Shown piece by piece: positions 35,607 through 48,188 of a stretch of DNA of 64,000 bases. A model generated the notes under the pieces. It did no database searches. It worked only from the letters and a program-made list of their open reading frames with translations, and was not told where the DNA came from. The DNA is from Voacanga thouarsii (lineage: Eukaryota; Streptophyta; Magnoliopsida; Gentianales; Apocynaceae). The position numbers and the translations under genes were made by a program. Every line of letters starts with the position of its first letter. Position 1 is the first letter of the stretch. The stretch is from the NCBI GenBank assembly GCA_026120185.1, contig JANUWF010001723.1, positions 372,001-436,000 on the forward strand, read 5' to 3'.

Positions 35607-37571
35607 TGAAGGTGGATCGCGACCATGGAAGCATACAGCACAACAATAAAAAATGCAAAAAAGAACAGTGGAAGCCTTTTAAAAAATAATACTTCGGTTT
35701 TTGAACTGTATTGATTGCTTAGGTTGAACAGGGACCCATGAAACATTCGAACTCTCCTCCCCCGTAGACGATTCGTGTTGTTGTCCAGCAAGTCGTCTGC
35801 TCCGGCGCATGAACGCAATGGCCTTTGGTTCACGGAATATAACCTCTGTCTAATAATGTTGGTAAAGGCTAAGGGCAAAGGAAAATACTAAAGGCTTTGT
35901 TTCTTTGACCAATTGCTAAAGAGTAAGATCAAATCTCTATGTTTGTTTTCTATATAGTAGAAAACTTAGAAGACAAAGAAGATATACACAAGAGAGAGAG
36001 AAAAAACTAGCTTTCTGGTATTTTTACGCACACAAGACTCACCCACCATGCAGTTCTCTTAACCAAACCCTAAGCAGAATATGTTCTGATCCCTGAAAAG
36101 ACTCTAACTCAATTCCGGATAGCACTTTGGATAGACTTTTGGAATTTAAAAAAAGTCTCCCACCAGAATACACAGACCCAGAGAAACTGATGTCCTAGTT
36201 ATAGCAGGCCTGGGTTTGGATCGTGCCTATAGGTCTAAGCTATTGGATTGGATCTCTTATTTTATTGGACTAATCAGGCCTGAAATAAAACTTTTAATTA
36301 TTTATTTAGTATTGGACTAATAAAGCTTATAAATAAATAAATAAATAATTCGACCCAAATAGACCAAGACTTATAACTAGTTTAAGTCCATGTTAATTTT
36401 CAATTATTCAATCTGCATCTATGCCCTAAATAATTAATTAACCAATTAAACTAAGTAATTTATCTAATATCTCTTAACTTTTTTTTAATATTTTATTTTA
36501 ACTCAATAATAAATTAGACTTCCTAAATAAAATAAAATCATCTTTAATCAAAACTATTTCCTCAGCCAAAAATTAATTAGGACTCACGGGCTATTCCGGA
36601 GACCAAAAAGACACATTGTTTTGACTACTAAAATAATCAAAATATCCCTACTATATAAATAGTTATATTTTGTATTTTAAATATTTTCTATTACCACCAT
36701 AAAAAAATATTGATCCCAAGGCAATATTGCGTTTGCAATGTGTCCGATCTATAGATGTTATGACCGATACACCCTTCTACGTAACACCATACATTCAGAG
36801 AGGAAAAGTGTACTAACTTATTTCTAAACAACATTTACCATCTTTAGACCTCTAGTCCAATGATCCACGACTTCCTAAAATGTTTCTACTTTCCAAGGGA
36901 GCTACCCTAAAGTAAACATCCAAGTTATATTCCCTAGGGCCTTGGATTATTAGATCATTCGAACAGTCACAAGGGGCGATATAGTGTAGAAGTTATCTTG
37001 TACAAGTTTGTCTTAACTAACTAGTCACATATACCTAATATATAAGTATATTGTTCCTACGATAGAATCTCAATTATAGTATATAAAAGTATAAGCTTCC
37101 AACTTTGCCAAACCACCAACTCATACTCAAGTCGTAGAGTATAAGTCCACGTTGTAGCAGTAATAGTTTGGGTTTCTACCATATAGTACTTTTAAAAACC
37201 ACTACTATAAGTCTAGTTCTACGTATTTGAAATACGCTTATGTTATGAAGTGAGAGGACTACTCACTAGCTAAAGGTAAGCCATTCCGTTCCTGAAATTT
37301 AAAATATAATAACCTTATCATGAAGAAATTTTTATTCTTATCATCCGGTTAAGAACAACAGTTTATGTTGTTAAGTAACCAGTGATCTTTACCTTACTAT
37401 AAAATACCTCCATTCATATGGATAACTTACTTAAACACAATAGGTTTTTTTTAGCTAAAACGTGCATAAATTTGAAATGAGAAAACGCAAACAATTAGTG
37501 AGAATAAAACTTTTATTAATTTAATCGAAATTACATCAGAAATACAGTCTTAATATGTATACATTCCAACA
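35607..37571 (-). repeat. Element D 5' LTR
   Basis: 1.97 kb, TGAAGG...CCAACA on the plus strand. It pairs with 27645-29643 with visible divergence and indels, suggesting an old insertion. Confidence 0.92.
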
Positions 37572-38709
37572 CTGACCCTATCCCACCTGAAGATAGTGAG
37601 AGTAAGGAGATGAAGATCTAAGTCTCTGAGCTATAGTTGCCTGAACCGGAGGATAGAGATGATGATGTGCAGATGATAAACCCTCATGTCCCAGTGATTG
37701 ATTTAGTCTCTGATAGCAAGGATAAGGAGGAGATAGTTGCTAATGGTAATGTTTCGGAGGATATGGTTGAATCTTTCCCAACCTTACCAATAGAGGAGTT
37801 TGTCCTTATCATAGTTAGTGATGACTCTGAGGAGTTTGATGGTGAGATATCTAAGTAGGAGAGTAAGATATTTAAGCTGAAGAGTGAACTTGCTTTAGCT
37901 ATAGAGGAACTCCGAGATACAACTACAAGGGTAAAGTTAATAGGGAAAGGGAAAGTTTAGGAGAGTCCCGAGAGGCCTAGGAATAAGAGTAATACTTCTA
38001 CTTTTATGGGTGGATTAGGGATAGGTTTTACCAAGAACATTGGGAGTTGGATATATGAACCCAATAATGAGGATTTAGATGAGAATTAGAAACCAGCAGT
38101 GTTGGGTACTAGAACCTCATGACCCGTTTGCTTTCTTGGATGGATTCTATAAATTTAGCACTAGTTAATTGTTTTATGATTTGTTATATATTCAAAGACG
38201 TTTTATGAAATAAGGATATCCACAGAATATCTCTTCTTTTGCAAAAGTGTTTCCTTTTTATGCAAAAGTTATTCATCCTTTATATACCAACTATTTTAAG
38301 CACTTCTTTTACTTCTTTAGTATTTGATAACTTCATGAGCTTAGAATGAAGGTAAACATGTATAGAATATTATTACGGGCTTTCGCCCAACTTGGTTGTA
38401 TAAGTATTTAATGTCTAGATGCATTTTTATTCATATTTCTCCATAAAATACATTTTTGAAAATAAAATGTCGAACACGGTATCTATTTCTTTTACGAATT
38501 ATAAGTTCAACCATGCAATCGACATTATCCTATGAAACAGTGGTTTTGAAAATTTTTTATTTGCTATTTAAGCTAGCATGTAAATGCTTTATATGAAAAA
38601 TATTGTGCTCTCTTTATAGTATGTCATTTGATTTGCCTATTATATTATGTATATGAGTCTTTCTTGCTTACGCCCATAATGAGGTTGTTGACCATTGTGA
38701 TAAAAAGAT
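37572..38709 (+). other. Element E leader, second part, with an acidic reading frame
   Basis: Continues E's leader after D. It has an open frame at 37637-37858 rich in Asp and Glu (PEPEDRDDDV, then IDLVSDSKDKEE). The same kind of sequence goes on after single stops to about 38090, so a longer frame existed once. From 38100 it is T-rich without coding signal. I do not recognise a domain; some plant gypsy elements have an extra leader frame, but that link is inference. Confidence 0.6.
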
Positions 38710-38846
38710 ACCACCTCGACGTCAGCTCAATACAAGCAACTATGTTGTTCCTAAAAAGGTACTTAGAGATGCGATTGTGACTTGAGCCATCGACAAAATG
38801 ACAAAGATACTCCAGGACCTTACAAAACTAAAGGAGACACTGGCAT
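38710..38846 (+). pseudogene. Element E gag start
   Basis: ataccacctcgacgtcag gives (I)PPRRQ, matching the MPPRR start common in Tekay gag with ATG changed to ATA. It runs to the solo LTR at 38847 with one stop. Short remnant. Confidence 0.65.
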
Positions 38847-40628
38847 TGAAGGACGAAAATGGCAAAAATCATCAAATCGAAAGCATACTTACAAAACGAA
38901 CAAATTTACCTCTATGTTTGAATTACCTTATTGGCACTGAAAAAAATGTCTGTATAAGGATGCTTGAAACTATTGGATCACGTCCTTGTAAACGTTGACT
39001 TTGTCTCATTCACACGAAACTTTTAAGCTTCCGAAATGGTATCCTTTCCTCTGCCGGTGAAAGCTTAAAAAATATAGTTTTCCCAATGAATACTTCTTGC
39101 TTTGCTTTTGTGAAAGCTCACAACTTAGCTCACTGTACTCCCAAGTCTTGATTGCATTTCTCTATATTTTCATCAATTCACTGAGAGAGAGAGAGAGAGA
39201 CTAAGAGAGTCAAACAAAAAGCCCAAACTTTTTGTTATCGCTCACGGGTTTTTAATTAATATTTTTTAATTTTTATTTTTATTTTATCCTTTGACTTATT
39301 CATTGGGCCAGATAAAATTATTTACTCTTGGGCTTGAACACCCATAAATAATAAATTTTAATTATTTATTTTTTAGGCTTCATTAAACAGTCCAATAAAT
39401 AATTAACAAGCCCAAATAGACCAAAATAAAACAACAAACCTTTTATATAGTTTATATCTAGATTAATTTTTTAATTATTCAATTTGGGCCTTGGGCCCTG
39501 AATAATTAATTAACCAATTAAACTAGATAAAATATATACTCTCTTTCTCGAGCCTTTTAATTTATTCTAATCCAATAATAAATTAGACTACTTAAATAAA
39601 ATAAAATAAAATCCTTAATTATCAAAACTAATTTCTTAACCTAAATATGTCAGGACTTAAGGGATATTTCGGAGACCAAAAGACACATCGCATTGGCTAC
39701 TAAAATGACCAAAATACCCCTCCAATATAAATAGTTATATTTTGTATTTTAAATATTTTTTAATATTACCATAAAAAAATATTGACCACAAGGATAATAC
39801 TATGTTAGCAAAGTCTTTGACCTAAGGTGTAATGACTAAAATACCCTTCTATACATCGTTATGCATTCAGAGAGGATGAGTGTACTAACACATTTCTAAT
39901 AGACATCTACCATTTTTAGACCTCTAGTCCAATAATCCACGATTCCTTAAATATTTCCACTTTTCAAGGGCACTACCCTAAAGTAAACATTCAAGTCATG
40001 TTCCCCAGAGTCCTGGATAATTAGATCATTTGAACAGTTGCAAGAGGCGATATAACGCAGAAGCTATCTTATATAAGTTTGTCTTAACTAACTAATCACA
40101 TATACCCAACATACAAATATATCGATTCTACGAAAGAATCTCAACTACAGCATATCAAAGTATATGCTTCTAACTTCATCAAACCACCAACTCATACTCA
40201 AGCTGTAGAGTATTAGTAATAGTCTAGGTTTCTTCTAACTGGTACTTTTAGAAATTACTATTACAGGTCATTTTCTACACATTCGAAATACCCTCATGCT
40301 ATAAAGTGAGTAAATTACTCACTAGTTAAAGGTAAGCCATTCTCCATTTAGAATTCATAACACAATAACCTAAACATGATGAGATTCTCATTCTCATCAA
40401 TCGGTTAAGAACAAACATTTATGTGTTAAGTAACCCGTGATCCATACCTTACTGTGAAAGACCACCATTCACATGGATCACTTACTTAAACACAATAGGT
40501 CCTTTCCAAACATAAATCGTGCACAAATAAAATATAATTCACAAATAAATTTTAAGAATAAATTCTTTTATTAATAAATTCGATAATTACATTAGATAAA
40601 ATTATTCTAGAGGGCATATATTCCAACA
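38847..40628 (-). repeat. Solo LTR of the element-A family inserted in element E gag
   Basis: 1.78 kb, TGAAGG...CCAACA on the plus strand, most similar to A's LTR (17025-18878) and colinear from its ggcaaaaatcatcaaatc start. Flanks ggcat and agcat match 4 of 5. No internal sequence adjoins it. Confidence 0.9.
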
Positions 40629-40658
40629 AGCATTTTTCCTCTCAACCATGTGTTGCCT

Positions 40659-41041
40659 AGGGCTGCAAACGGACCAAGCTTCTCGCGGGAGCTACTCGAT
40701 CAAAGCTCGGCTCGAACTTGGTATTGGCCGAGCTCGAGTAGAGCCTTGAATTAAATGAGTCGAGTTCGAGCTTAGTAGAGTTTGACTTAAAACTTGTTTA
40801 AAATTCAGCTCGAATGCTAGATTCGTAAACTCAAATTCGAGTTTGAATAAATAAATGTATAAATAATATTAAAACATAAATATATATATATATCTTGTTA
40901 TAATATATGAAAGTATATTTATAAATTTTATTATACAAATATATTCTATATCTATATGAATATGTGTTTTATTATAATTTTATTAAAAAGTAATTATACA
41001 ACTGATAATAAAAATTATTGTACCTTACAATCTTTTTTTAG

Positions 41042-41085
<44 letters not shown>

Positions 41086-41546
41086 TGTTACAATATATGA
41101 AGGTATATTTATTTTATTATAATTTTACTAAAAAGTAATTATATAATGGATAATAAAAATTACTGATCATCTATTTAATCTGATAATCTATTTCATCTAT
41201 TGTGGATTTGTATTATAATATTTTATAAAATTGAAGTTGAAAAGATTATAAATTCAATTGTATTAAACTTTTAGTAAATATTAAAGGAATTACTTTAACT
41301 AAAAATATCAAATTTAATTTATAATTCGAGCTCGAGTTCAAGCTTGAGCTTGACTCGAGAAAGCCTGAATAGTATTCAAGTATACTTGAGCTAAGTTCAA
41401 GTAATCCAAAAAGTGCACCGAGCCGAGCTCGAGTATAAATTTTTTTGTTCAAACGAGCTCGAGTCGAGTTCGAGCTGTTACAAATTTCATACTAACTCAA
41501 TTTCGATAAGTCATAACTCGACTCGACTCAACTAATTTGCAGCCCT
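40659..41546. mobile_element. hAT non-autonomous element in element E gag
   Basis: 888 bp. Termini agggctgcaaa and tttgcagccct are perfect inverted repeats, typical of plant hAT elements. Flanking 8-mers tgttgcct (40651-40658) and agttgccg (41547-41554) match at 6 of 8. Subterminal regions are full of gagctcgag-like repeats on both sides and the centre is AT-rich, with a (TA)n run near 41041-41085. No coding capacity. Confidence 0.85.
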
Positions 41547-41830
41547 AGTTGCCGCCATGGATTCTACTACATGGGTCAGAAATAGAGATAAGAATAGGTC
41601 TATTAATAAGGCTTTAAATGCAATCAAACATTTTCCTAATAAAAGGACAGTTGGATAGTTGAGAAAGAATCAAAGGAAGTAAGCCCGAACAACACCAGCG
41701 AGTATTGCTGCGAGGATGATAATTTGCTATTATTGTGGAAAGAGAGGACACATGCAAAAGGATTGTTGGTCCAAGAAGACAAATAAAAGATGTTATAGTT
41801 GTGGGGAATCGTGCATCTGAGGGGGAATTG
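41547..41830 (+). pseudogene. Element E gag C-terminus with zinc knuckle
   Basis: 41725-41766 encodes C-YY-C-GKRG-H-MQKD-C, a complete CX2CX4HX4C knuckle. A second one starts about 20 residues later (CYSCGES) but is broken off. Two knuckles in tandem fit chromovirus gag. Stops occur before and after, so the frame is dead. Confidence 0.82.
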
Positions 41831-43959
41831 TTTGAAGATACTCCAGCCTGAGTAAGAAAACTCTATCTTACCACCATTATCGACAGCCAAGGAAATACAA
41901 CTAATGAAGGAAATAAGATGTGATTTCAAGTGAAGACCAAAGCATTTGCATTGAGTGGAGAAGACTAATGATTGGATGTACTAGAGTAAGCTCTTTCTTT
42001 TAATTTTTAATAGGCTATTTGATCTTAGGACTATGTATTTTGTAAATAGAGTAGTGTACCACATACTTGAATCATGATAGTTGGGAATTGGCTTATAATT
42101 GTTTGGACATACTCTTCTATGTTTGAAGGCAGAACTCTTGGGCTTTATTTGGAGTACGAAAAATTCTAGTTGGTGAAATAAATTTACCAATGAATGTAAT
42201 ATGATAGCATATTAGGCATAGATTTATTGACGAAGCAAATAGCTTAGATTACTAATAGAGATAGGATAATACATTTTGGTTGATTGGTTGGTGTGATTAA
42301 TTAAGACAAAGTAGGGAAAGTAAAATAGTGCTTTATGTTAGGCATAAGGGATTGTAAACTACTAGTGAAAGAATGACTAGAAATATCTAGCTTCATTAAT
42401 TGAGGTACACATGATGTATGAGTTTAGGATAATACTCAGGTGGTTGAAGGATTCTTAATATTTTTCTAGCGAAATTGACCATGTCACATCTGCTTAGGGA
42501 AGGAAATTCTTGTCTAGTCTAGTAAATGTGGATTTTAATTTAACGCAATCTTATTTTCAGGACACATAGAAAACTAAGAATAAGATAAATCTAATATGGT
42601 GTAGGCATTGTTAGTTGAAGCAACCTAAAAATGTCATGTCTTGAGAGGTGGAATTTATAAGTATTAAGCAGAATGTTACCGCTGCTTCTTTAGGAGATTC
42701 ACAATCCTTGCACTACCTCCAACTCGACTACGTAGTATACTACAAAAAGATTCACCGAGTTTATGATGTGGGAAAGATGAAAGGACCCTCCAAGAGTCTA
42801 AAAAAGGATCTGTGTATGCATTTATGTTTACTCTACCAGAAGAAGAACTTAAAGTGTTATGTATGGATGCATCGAAAGAAAGATTAAAAGCCGCTATATT
42901 ATTTTTCCATATCTGAGGAGGCCTTAGAAACTACACTTATGATTTACAACTACTTTCCATCAAACTTCCCAATGTTCTACCTAATTTCTCCTATATCACT
43001 TTCATGTTAACTACATATTTCTTGTTACATTGAAACCTTATCCACCTGCTTCATGATTTTCTTTATTCTTTAAATTTCGAACGTCTTGACTAGTATTTTC
43101 TCTTTATAGTTCTTTATATCTCTAAAAATCCTCATATTGCTATGCACTTATTCTTTAGCTCAATATCTTCTGCTACTCTTTATAAATGCATGTCATTTTC
43201 TAATTAGTAGAAGTATCGATTCCTTGCAATCATAACAACTTTTGATAATTGAATATGTCAAACTTTTCTTTTTCTCTTGGAGATTTTCCTTGCCAAATCT
43301 CTTACTCCACCTTTTGCTAAGAATGAGAGCATTTTGCAAGATTTGGTTATCTAAAGACAACCTTGGGAACTTCATTTATTGAATGCAATTATTCTTCATC
43401 AAACTCCTCAACGTTACACCTGTTTCGTATTCCACTTCTGTGATTAACTTTCTATTTCTTGTTACATTGTGAACTTATCTATCTACTTCCTGATTTACTT
43501 CATTTTTTGGAATTAGCATACTTTGACTTGTACCTATCCTTTTTATATAGTTCATTTTCTTTCCCAAAATCTTAGTATCACTCTATTCTTAATACTCTTG
43601 TATAATGACTTTGGCAACTTCATATAAGTGTAGATTTCTAATCAGTAAGAGCAACGACTCTTCTCATGTAACAATTTTTGGATAACCAGGTATTCTAGTC
43701 CTTTCATTTCCTTGATCGTTAATGTTTTTTTTGTCATTATTCTTACCTTGATGTTGGATTTTTCCCTAACCTTCAATACTCTTCGCTATGGAATTTGTAA
43801 CTTAAATCATAGTGTGGGAGGTAAGCAAGATAGTTAGAGATTGGACCATCATGGGAAAGGATGGTTTTACCCTAGTGATGGCTAGGGTATCGAGTTCCAG
43901 GATAACAACTAGACAATCTTGAAGTTGCATTCAAGTTAGGGATTTTCAAACACCTCGAA
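41831..43959 (+). pseudogene. Element E pol, mostly unrecognisable
   Basis: Only one spot reads clearly: about 42205-42290 gives ILGIDLLTKQIA and NRDRIIHFG with a stop between, matching the segment after the gypsy protease (LGMDWL-like). RT and RNase H motifs (YLDD, for example) were not found. 42945-43790 is a diverged tandem duplication without coding sense. Large deletions and decay are the likely reason. Confidence 0.55.
42945..43790. repeat. Diverged tandem duplication, period about 439 bp
   Basis: The landmark order catcaaac..., tttcttgttacattg, acttatc-atcta-ttc, tttatagttc repeats at 42958 and 43397. Copies are clearly alike but with many substitutions, so the duplication is old. Confidence 0.75.
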
Positions 43960-44353
43960 GGACAGAAATTGAAATTAAGATATCTGGGACCACTTCAAGT
44001 AACCAAAAGAATAGGTCATGTCACCTACCAACCAAGTTTTCTTGATGGATGGATGGATATACATGACACGTTTCATATGACATAGCACAAAAGGCATCAA
44101 TTTGATCTGGAACATGTGTTGAATGATAAACCATTAATTCTGCAACTTAGCTTGAGCTACTTAGAAAATCTAAAAAAGATTTTAGACTAAAGTGTTAAGG
44201 CACTACAGAATAATCAAAAAATGATGGTGAAGGTATTATGAGGGCATCATGGGACACAAGATGCAACCTAGGAGATAGAAAAGTAGATGAAGTGAACGTA
44301 TTCGGAATTGTTTTGGAAGTAAGATGCTTTGAATTTTGGAACAAAATTCTCTT
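43960..44353 (+). pseudogene. Element E integrase C-terminus
   Basis: From about 43975 the frame reads KLRYLGPLQVTKRIGHVTYQ, then IHDTFHM, HQFDLEHVL, the GPY/F-type region of gypsy integrase. After frameshifts, 44238-44300 corresponds to the GTQ-ATWE end and 44336-44353 to the FRNKILL tail just before the polypurine tract. Confidence 0.8.
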
Positions 44354-44365
44354 AAGGGGGGAGGA
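44354..44365 (+). other. Polypurine tract of element E
   Basis: aaggggggaggat directly before the 3' LTR start TGTAATACCCCC, the usual gypsy arrangement. Confidence 0.88.
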
Positions 44366-45599
44366 TGTAATACCCCCACCTAAAACTACCCATAACCTTG
44401 TAGGGGAAACATACATTGCACGGTATTTCTCTTAAGCATTAGGAGTTTTAAATACAATAATTATATATGTGTGTGCGTGCGCGTGCTTAGGGTGTGTTTA
44501 TAGGAATGCTATAGTTAGGTTAGTTAGAGTATGTATCTTGTGTGTAGATTTTAAATTTGAGATAGGTAGTGTATTGTTTGAAAATGAAGTGGATTTGTTA
44601 AGAAGATTTGGACACCTGGGCTACTTGTAGTCTAGTGGACATGACTTAGGAATAATTATGTGGTGACCTGAGTTCAAATCCTAACTTATGCTTATTTGTT
44701 TTAATAAATTTTGCTTGTCCATCTCCTTCTTGGCCAAAAGTAGGAGTCTTAGCCGCCACTCCTTGTTTGGATGGCTTGGGACTTTATCTTTTAACTTTTA
44801 GATAAATTAAGGATAAAGCTTAGATTATATCTTCAAATTAAATGGATTCTATTTCATTAATCTCTACTCAAAAAGATTCTTTAAGTTGAATTTGTAGTTA
44901 TCCTACATTTGTTTTTAATATAGAGTGATAGGGGCTAAAATCATCATTATTTTTCTAGTTATTTGAGGTTAATTTGAAATACTTTAGTTGTAATAACTAG
45001 GCATATTCCTTTCTATTTGACATTTTGCTTGTAAAAAGTGTTTTTGACAAATTTGTGAAGATTTGAGTTAATTTCGAGCAAAACTGAAGATTTTTCAAAG
45101 TACACCTGGTGTCAGGTCTGACAAGTGGACCAGGCGCCAGGTCCATTATGGATGGCTAGAGGAAAATAGAGCAAAATTCAGGGGAGAAACAGATTGCACC
45201 TAGTGCCAGGTGGGTTGATTGGACCCCAGTGCCAGGCCCATTCTGGAATGCCAAAATCCTGTGCATGAATTTATGAAAATTTCAATGATTTTAGTATTTT
45301 CTAAATCTTACTCAGCCAAACTCCTCAAGCAACAAATTTAGCATTAAAAAGACCTATAAAAGTAAGAGAAAACACAAGAGGGAAAGGGGGATTTAAGAGC
45401 AAAAATTCAAACACTCATTGAATAAAGAATTCACCAATTCAATGAGGGTTATTCAAGAGAGTCTTCAAGGGAGAAAAAGAAGCTTGTCTATGAGTACTTT
45501 CTTTTACCTTTATTTTATTTTTCTTAAATAATTATGTACTTAATATTTTCATTGTAATTTGACATTATTTTTTGGAATTCATGATTTATTGAGTAATTT

Positions 45600-46990
45600 C
45601 ACTACAAGAAAATTGTGAATCTGCCACGGATTTTGCCACGGAATAGCAAAATAGAAGCAATTTGTGAGGGAAAAAATACCCTAGCAAAATCGTGGCAATT
45701 TGCTACGGAATTGCTATGGAAATAGTAGCAAGTAGCAATGCAAACATATTTCGTCGCAAATCGGTAGCAAAAAAATGCGTCAAAAAATTATCCCAAATAT
45801 TAGCCACCGATTTACGATGGAAATATTTCCGTGGCAAAATTATGCCAAACATTAGCCACGGATTTGTCACGGAATCACAAAATAGTGATAAAAAGAAAGG
45901 GCTAAATGTTTGTTGTGTTTTCCGTGGCACATCCGTGGCTATTTGCCACAAAATCACAAAATTGTCACTAATCCTTTGCCACGGTATTTTTTTATTCTAA
46001 TTTATTAATTATATTAGTTTGTATTAATTTTTTTCTATACATTTAAAATAACAACGACGAAATATTTTGTAAGTATCTTGATTTATTTATTTTCTAATGC
46101 GTTCATTCTTGAAATAGAATTAAAAATAAGATGTATTATTTTTTAGTATCGAAATATACGTTTGTATTAAAATTATAAATTTTAAAGAAACAATATAATT
46201 TTATTTTATTTCGACTGTAAAAATCATTGAAAATTATTTTGAAGAACTATATTATCATTGAAAGTACACAAAAAAGTATGTTACGTAAAGTAATGATAAA
46301 AAGAAATGACTAAATTCTTATTGTGTGTTCCGTGGTAAATCCGTAGCTATTTGTCACAGATTTGCCACGGAATCACTAAATTGCCACAAATCCATGGCAA
46401 TTCCGTGGCAGATTGCCACGGATTTGCCACGGAATTTTTTTTTCCATTTTTTCTAATTTATTAATTATATTGGTTTGTATTAATTTTTGTTCCATGCCTT
46501 TTAAATAACAATGATGAAATATTTTGTAAGTATCTTGATTTATTTATTTTCTAATAAGTTCATTCTTTAAATGAAATTGAAAATAATATGTATTATTTTT
46601 TAGTATCGAAATATACGTTTATATTAAAATTATAAATTTTAAAGAAACAATATAATTTTATTTTATTTCGACTGTAAAAGCCATTGAAAATTGTTTTCAA
46701 GAATTATATTATCATTGAAAGTACACAAAAAAGTATGTTACGTAAAGTAATGATAAAAAGAAATGACTAAATTTTTGTTGTGTTCCGTGGCAAATCCGTA
46801 GCTATTTGCCACGGAATCACTAAATTGCCACTAATCCATGGCAATTCCGTAGCAGATTGTCACGGATTTGCCACGAATTTTTTTTTTCATTTTTTCTAAT
46901 TTATTAGTTATATTGGTTTGTATTAATTTTTGTTCCATACCTTTTAAATAACAACGACGAAATATTTTGTAAGTATCTTGATTTATTTAT
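45600..46990. repeat. CACTA left subterminal region with triplicated ~445-bp unit
   Basis: Clusters of tttgccacgga / tccgtggcaaa, then a unit with the landmark attttgtaagtatcttgatttat at about 46066, 46513 and 46962. Copies 1 and 2 are nearly complete and copy 3 is cut at about 46997 by microsatellites. Such repeats are the transposase-binding sites in known CACTA elements. Confidence 0.85.
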
Positions 46991-47021
46991 TTTCTAATGT
47001 GTGTGTATATGAGTGTGCGTA

Positions 47022-47300
<279 letters not shown>

Positions 47301-47639
47301 TATAAATCATTTAATAAAAAAGATAATATAATTGATATTATATAAAATTTTAAAATTATATAAATATACAACATATTTTTTATATTGAATAATATAGTTT
47401 TATATTAAATATAAATAAACAAATTATTTTGTGTGTTCCGTGGCCAATCTGTGACTATTTGCCACGAAATCACAAAAATTGCTACTAATTCCTGACAAAT
47501 CCACAACAGATTACCACAATTTTGCCACGACATTTTTTCATTTTTTTGTTCCATTTTTTCTGAGATAATCTGCCCAAAAAAAAAAAATCATTTTTTTTCA
47601 AACACTTAGAAAATTTCTTCTTCTTCTTAGATTTCCCAA

Positions 47640-48060
47640 TTTCTTCTTCTTCCTACTCCCTCTTCCTCCTACCCCCCTCCGCCCTACTGACCCCCTCCAC
47701 GTACCCCACCCCCTGCCCCCTTCACCACCTCCACTTCTCCCCCGCAACCCCCCGCTCTTCCCGTCCCCCGGCAGCCCCCGCTCCTCCCGTCGTCCCTTGT
47801 CCACTCTCCCCCTCCCCCGCAACCCCTTCTCCCCCCAGCAACCCCCTGCTCCCCCCGCAGCGCCCCTTGCCCATTCTCCCCATGAGCCCCCCGCCTGTCT
47901 CCGCCTTCTCGTCCAGATCTCGTCACCCGGCGCACCCAGCCCGCGGCCCCCCACCCCATAGCCCCCAGCTCATCCCGAGCTCCCCCAGCCCACGACCCCA
48001 AGCTTCCCGCGAGTCCCCCCTCCCGCCTCCGTTCTCCTTCTCTCTGACACTATTTTTTGC
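47640..48060. other. C-rich / polypyrimidine block in the CACTA cargo
   Basis: Plus strand is extremely C-rich with many runs of 4-6 C, then ttctcc repeats. It looks like the 5' untranslated region or promoter-proximal part of a captured gene, because a splice-type acceptor (tgttttag) and an exon follow at 48096. The minus strand has many G-runs with G-quadruplex potential. Open frames on both strands are composition-driven. Confidence 0.7.
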
Positions 48061-48095
48061 TTCTGCCTGTTCTAAGAACAGCTGTCTTGTTTTAG

Positions 48096-48188
48096 ATGCG
48101 CAACAAGAGAAGTGATTCTAGTGATAGTTTGGAAAATGTTGAACCAGCCAAGCTGCCCAGTAATTTGGTTATGCCTTTGGACAAAGAG
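48096..48188 (+). pseudogene. Captured exon of unknown origin
   Basis: 93-bp open segment between a tgttttag acceptor and a gtgagc donor: 31 codons, starting ATG, ending DKE. Sequence is Ser/Asp-rich then EPAKLPSNLVMPLDKE. Phase 0 at both ends. I do not recognise the parent gene. It precedes the RPL37a exon by about 500 bp, but phases do not join (0 against 2), so the two probably come from different captures. Confidence 0.55.

Larger units (their letters stand above)
27645..37571 (-). mobile_element. Copia element D, full length, inserted in element E leader
   Basis: 9.9-kb Ty1/copia element on the minus strand: 5' LTR 35607-37571, primer-binding site 35591-35604, gag from 33768, pol to about 29655, polypurine tract, 3' LTR 27645-29643. 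The TSD is ctaac / ctgac (4 of 5). It is related to A and B throughout the internal region. The 3' LTR outer end reads TAAAGG instead of TGAAGG. It is heavily mutated, with a 263-bp tandem duplication in the RT/RNase H region, and inactive. Confidence 0.93.

Noticed and set aside
47598..48115. Gly/Arg-rich (minus) and Pro/Ser-rich (plus) open frames
   Set aside because: Composition effect of the C-rich block; frames overlap on both strands and have no recognisable domain.
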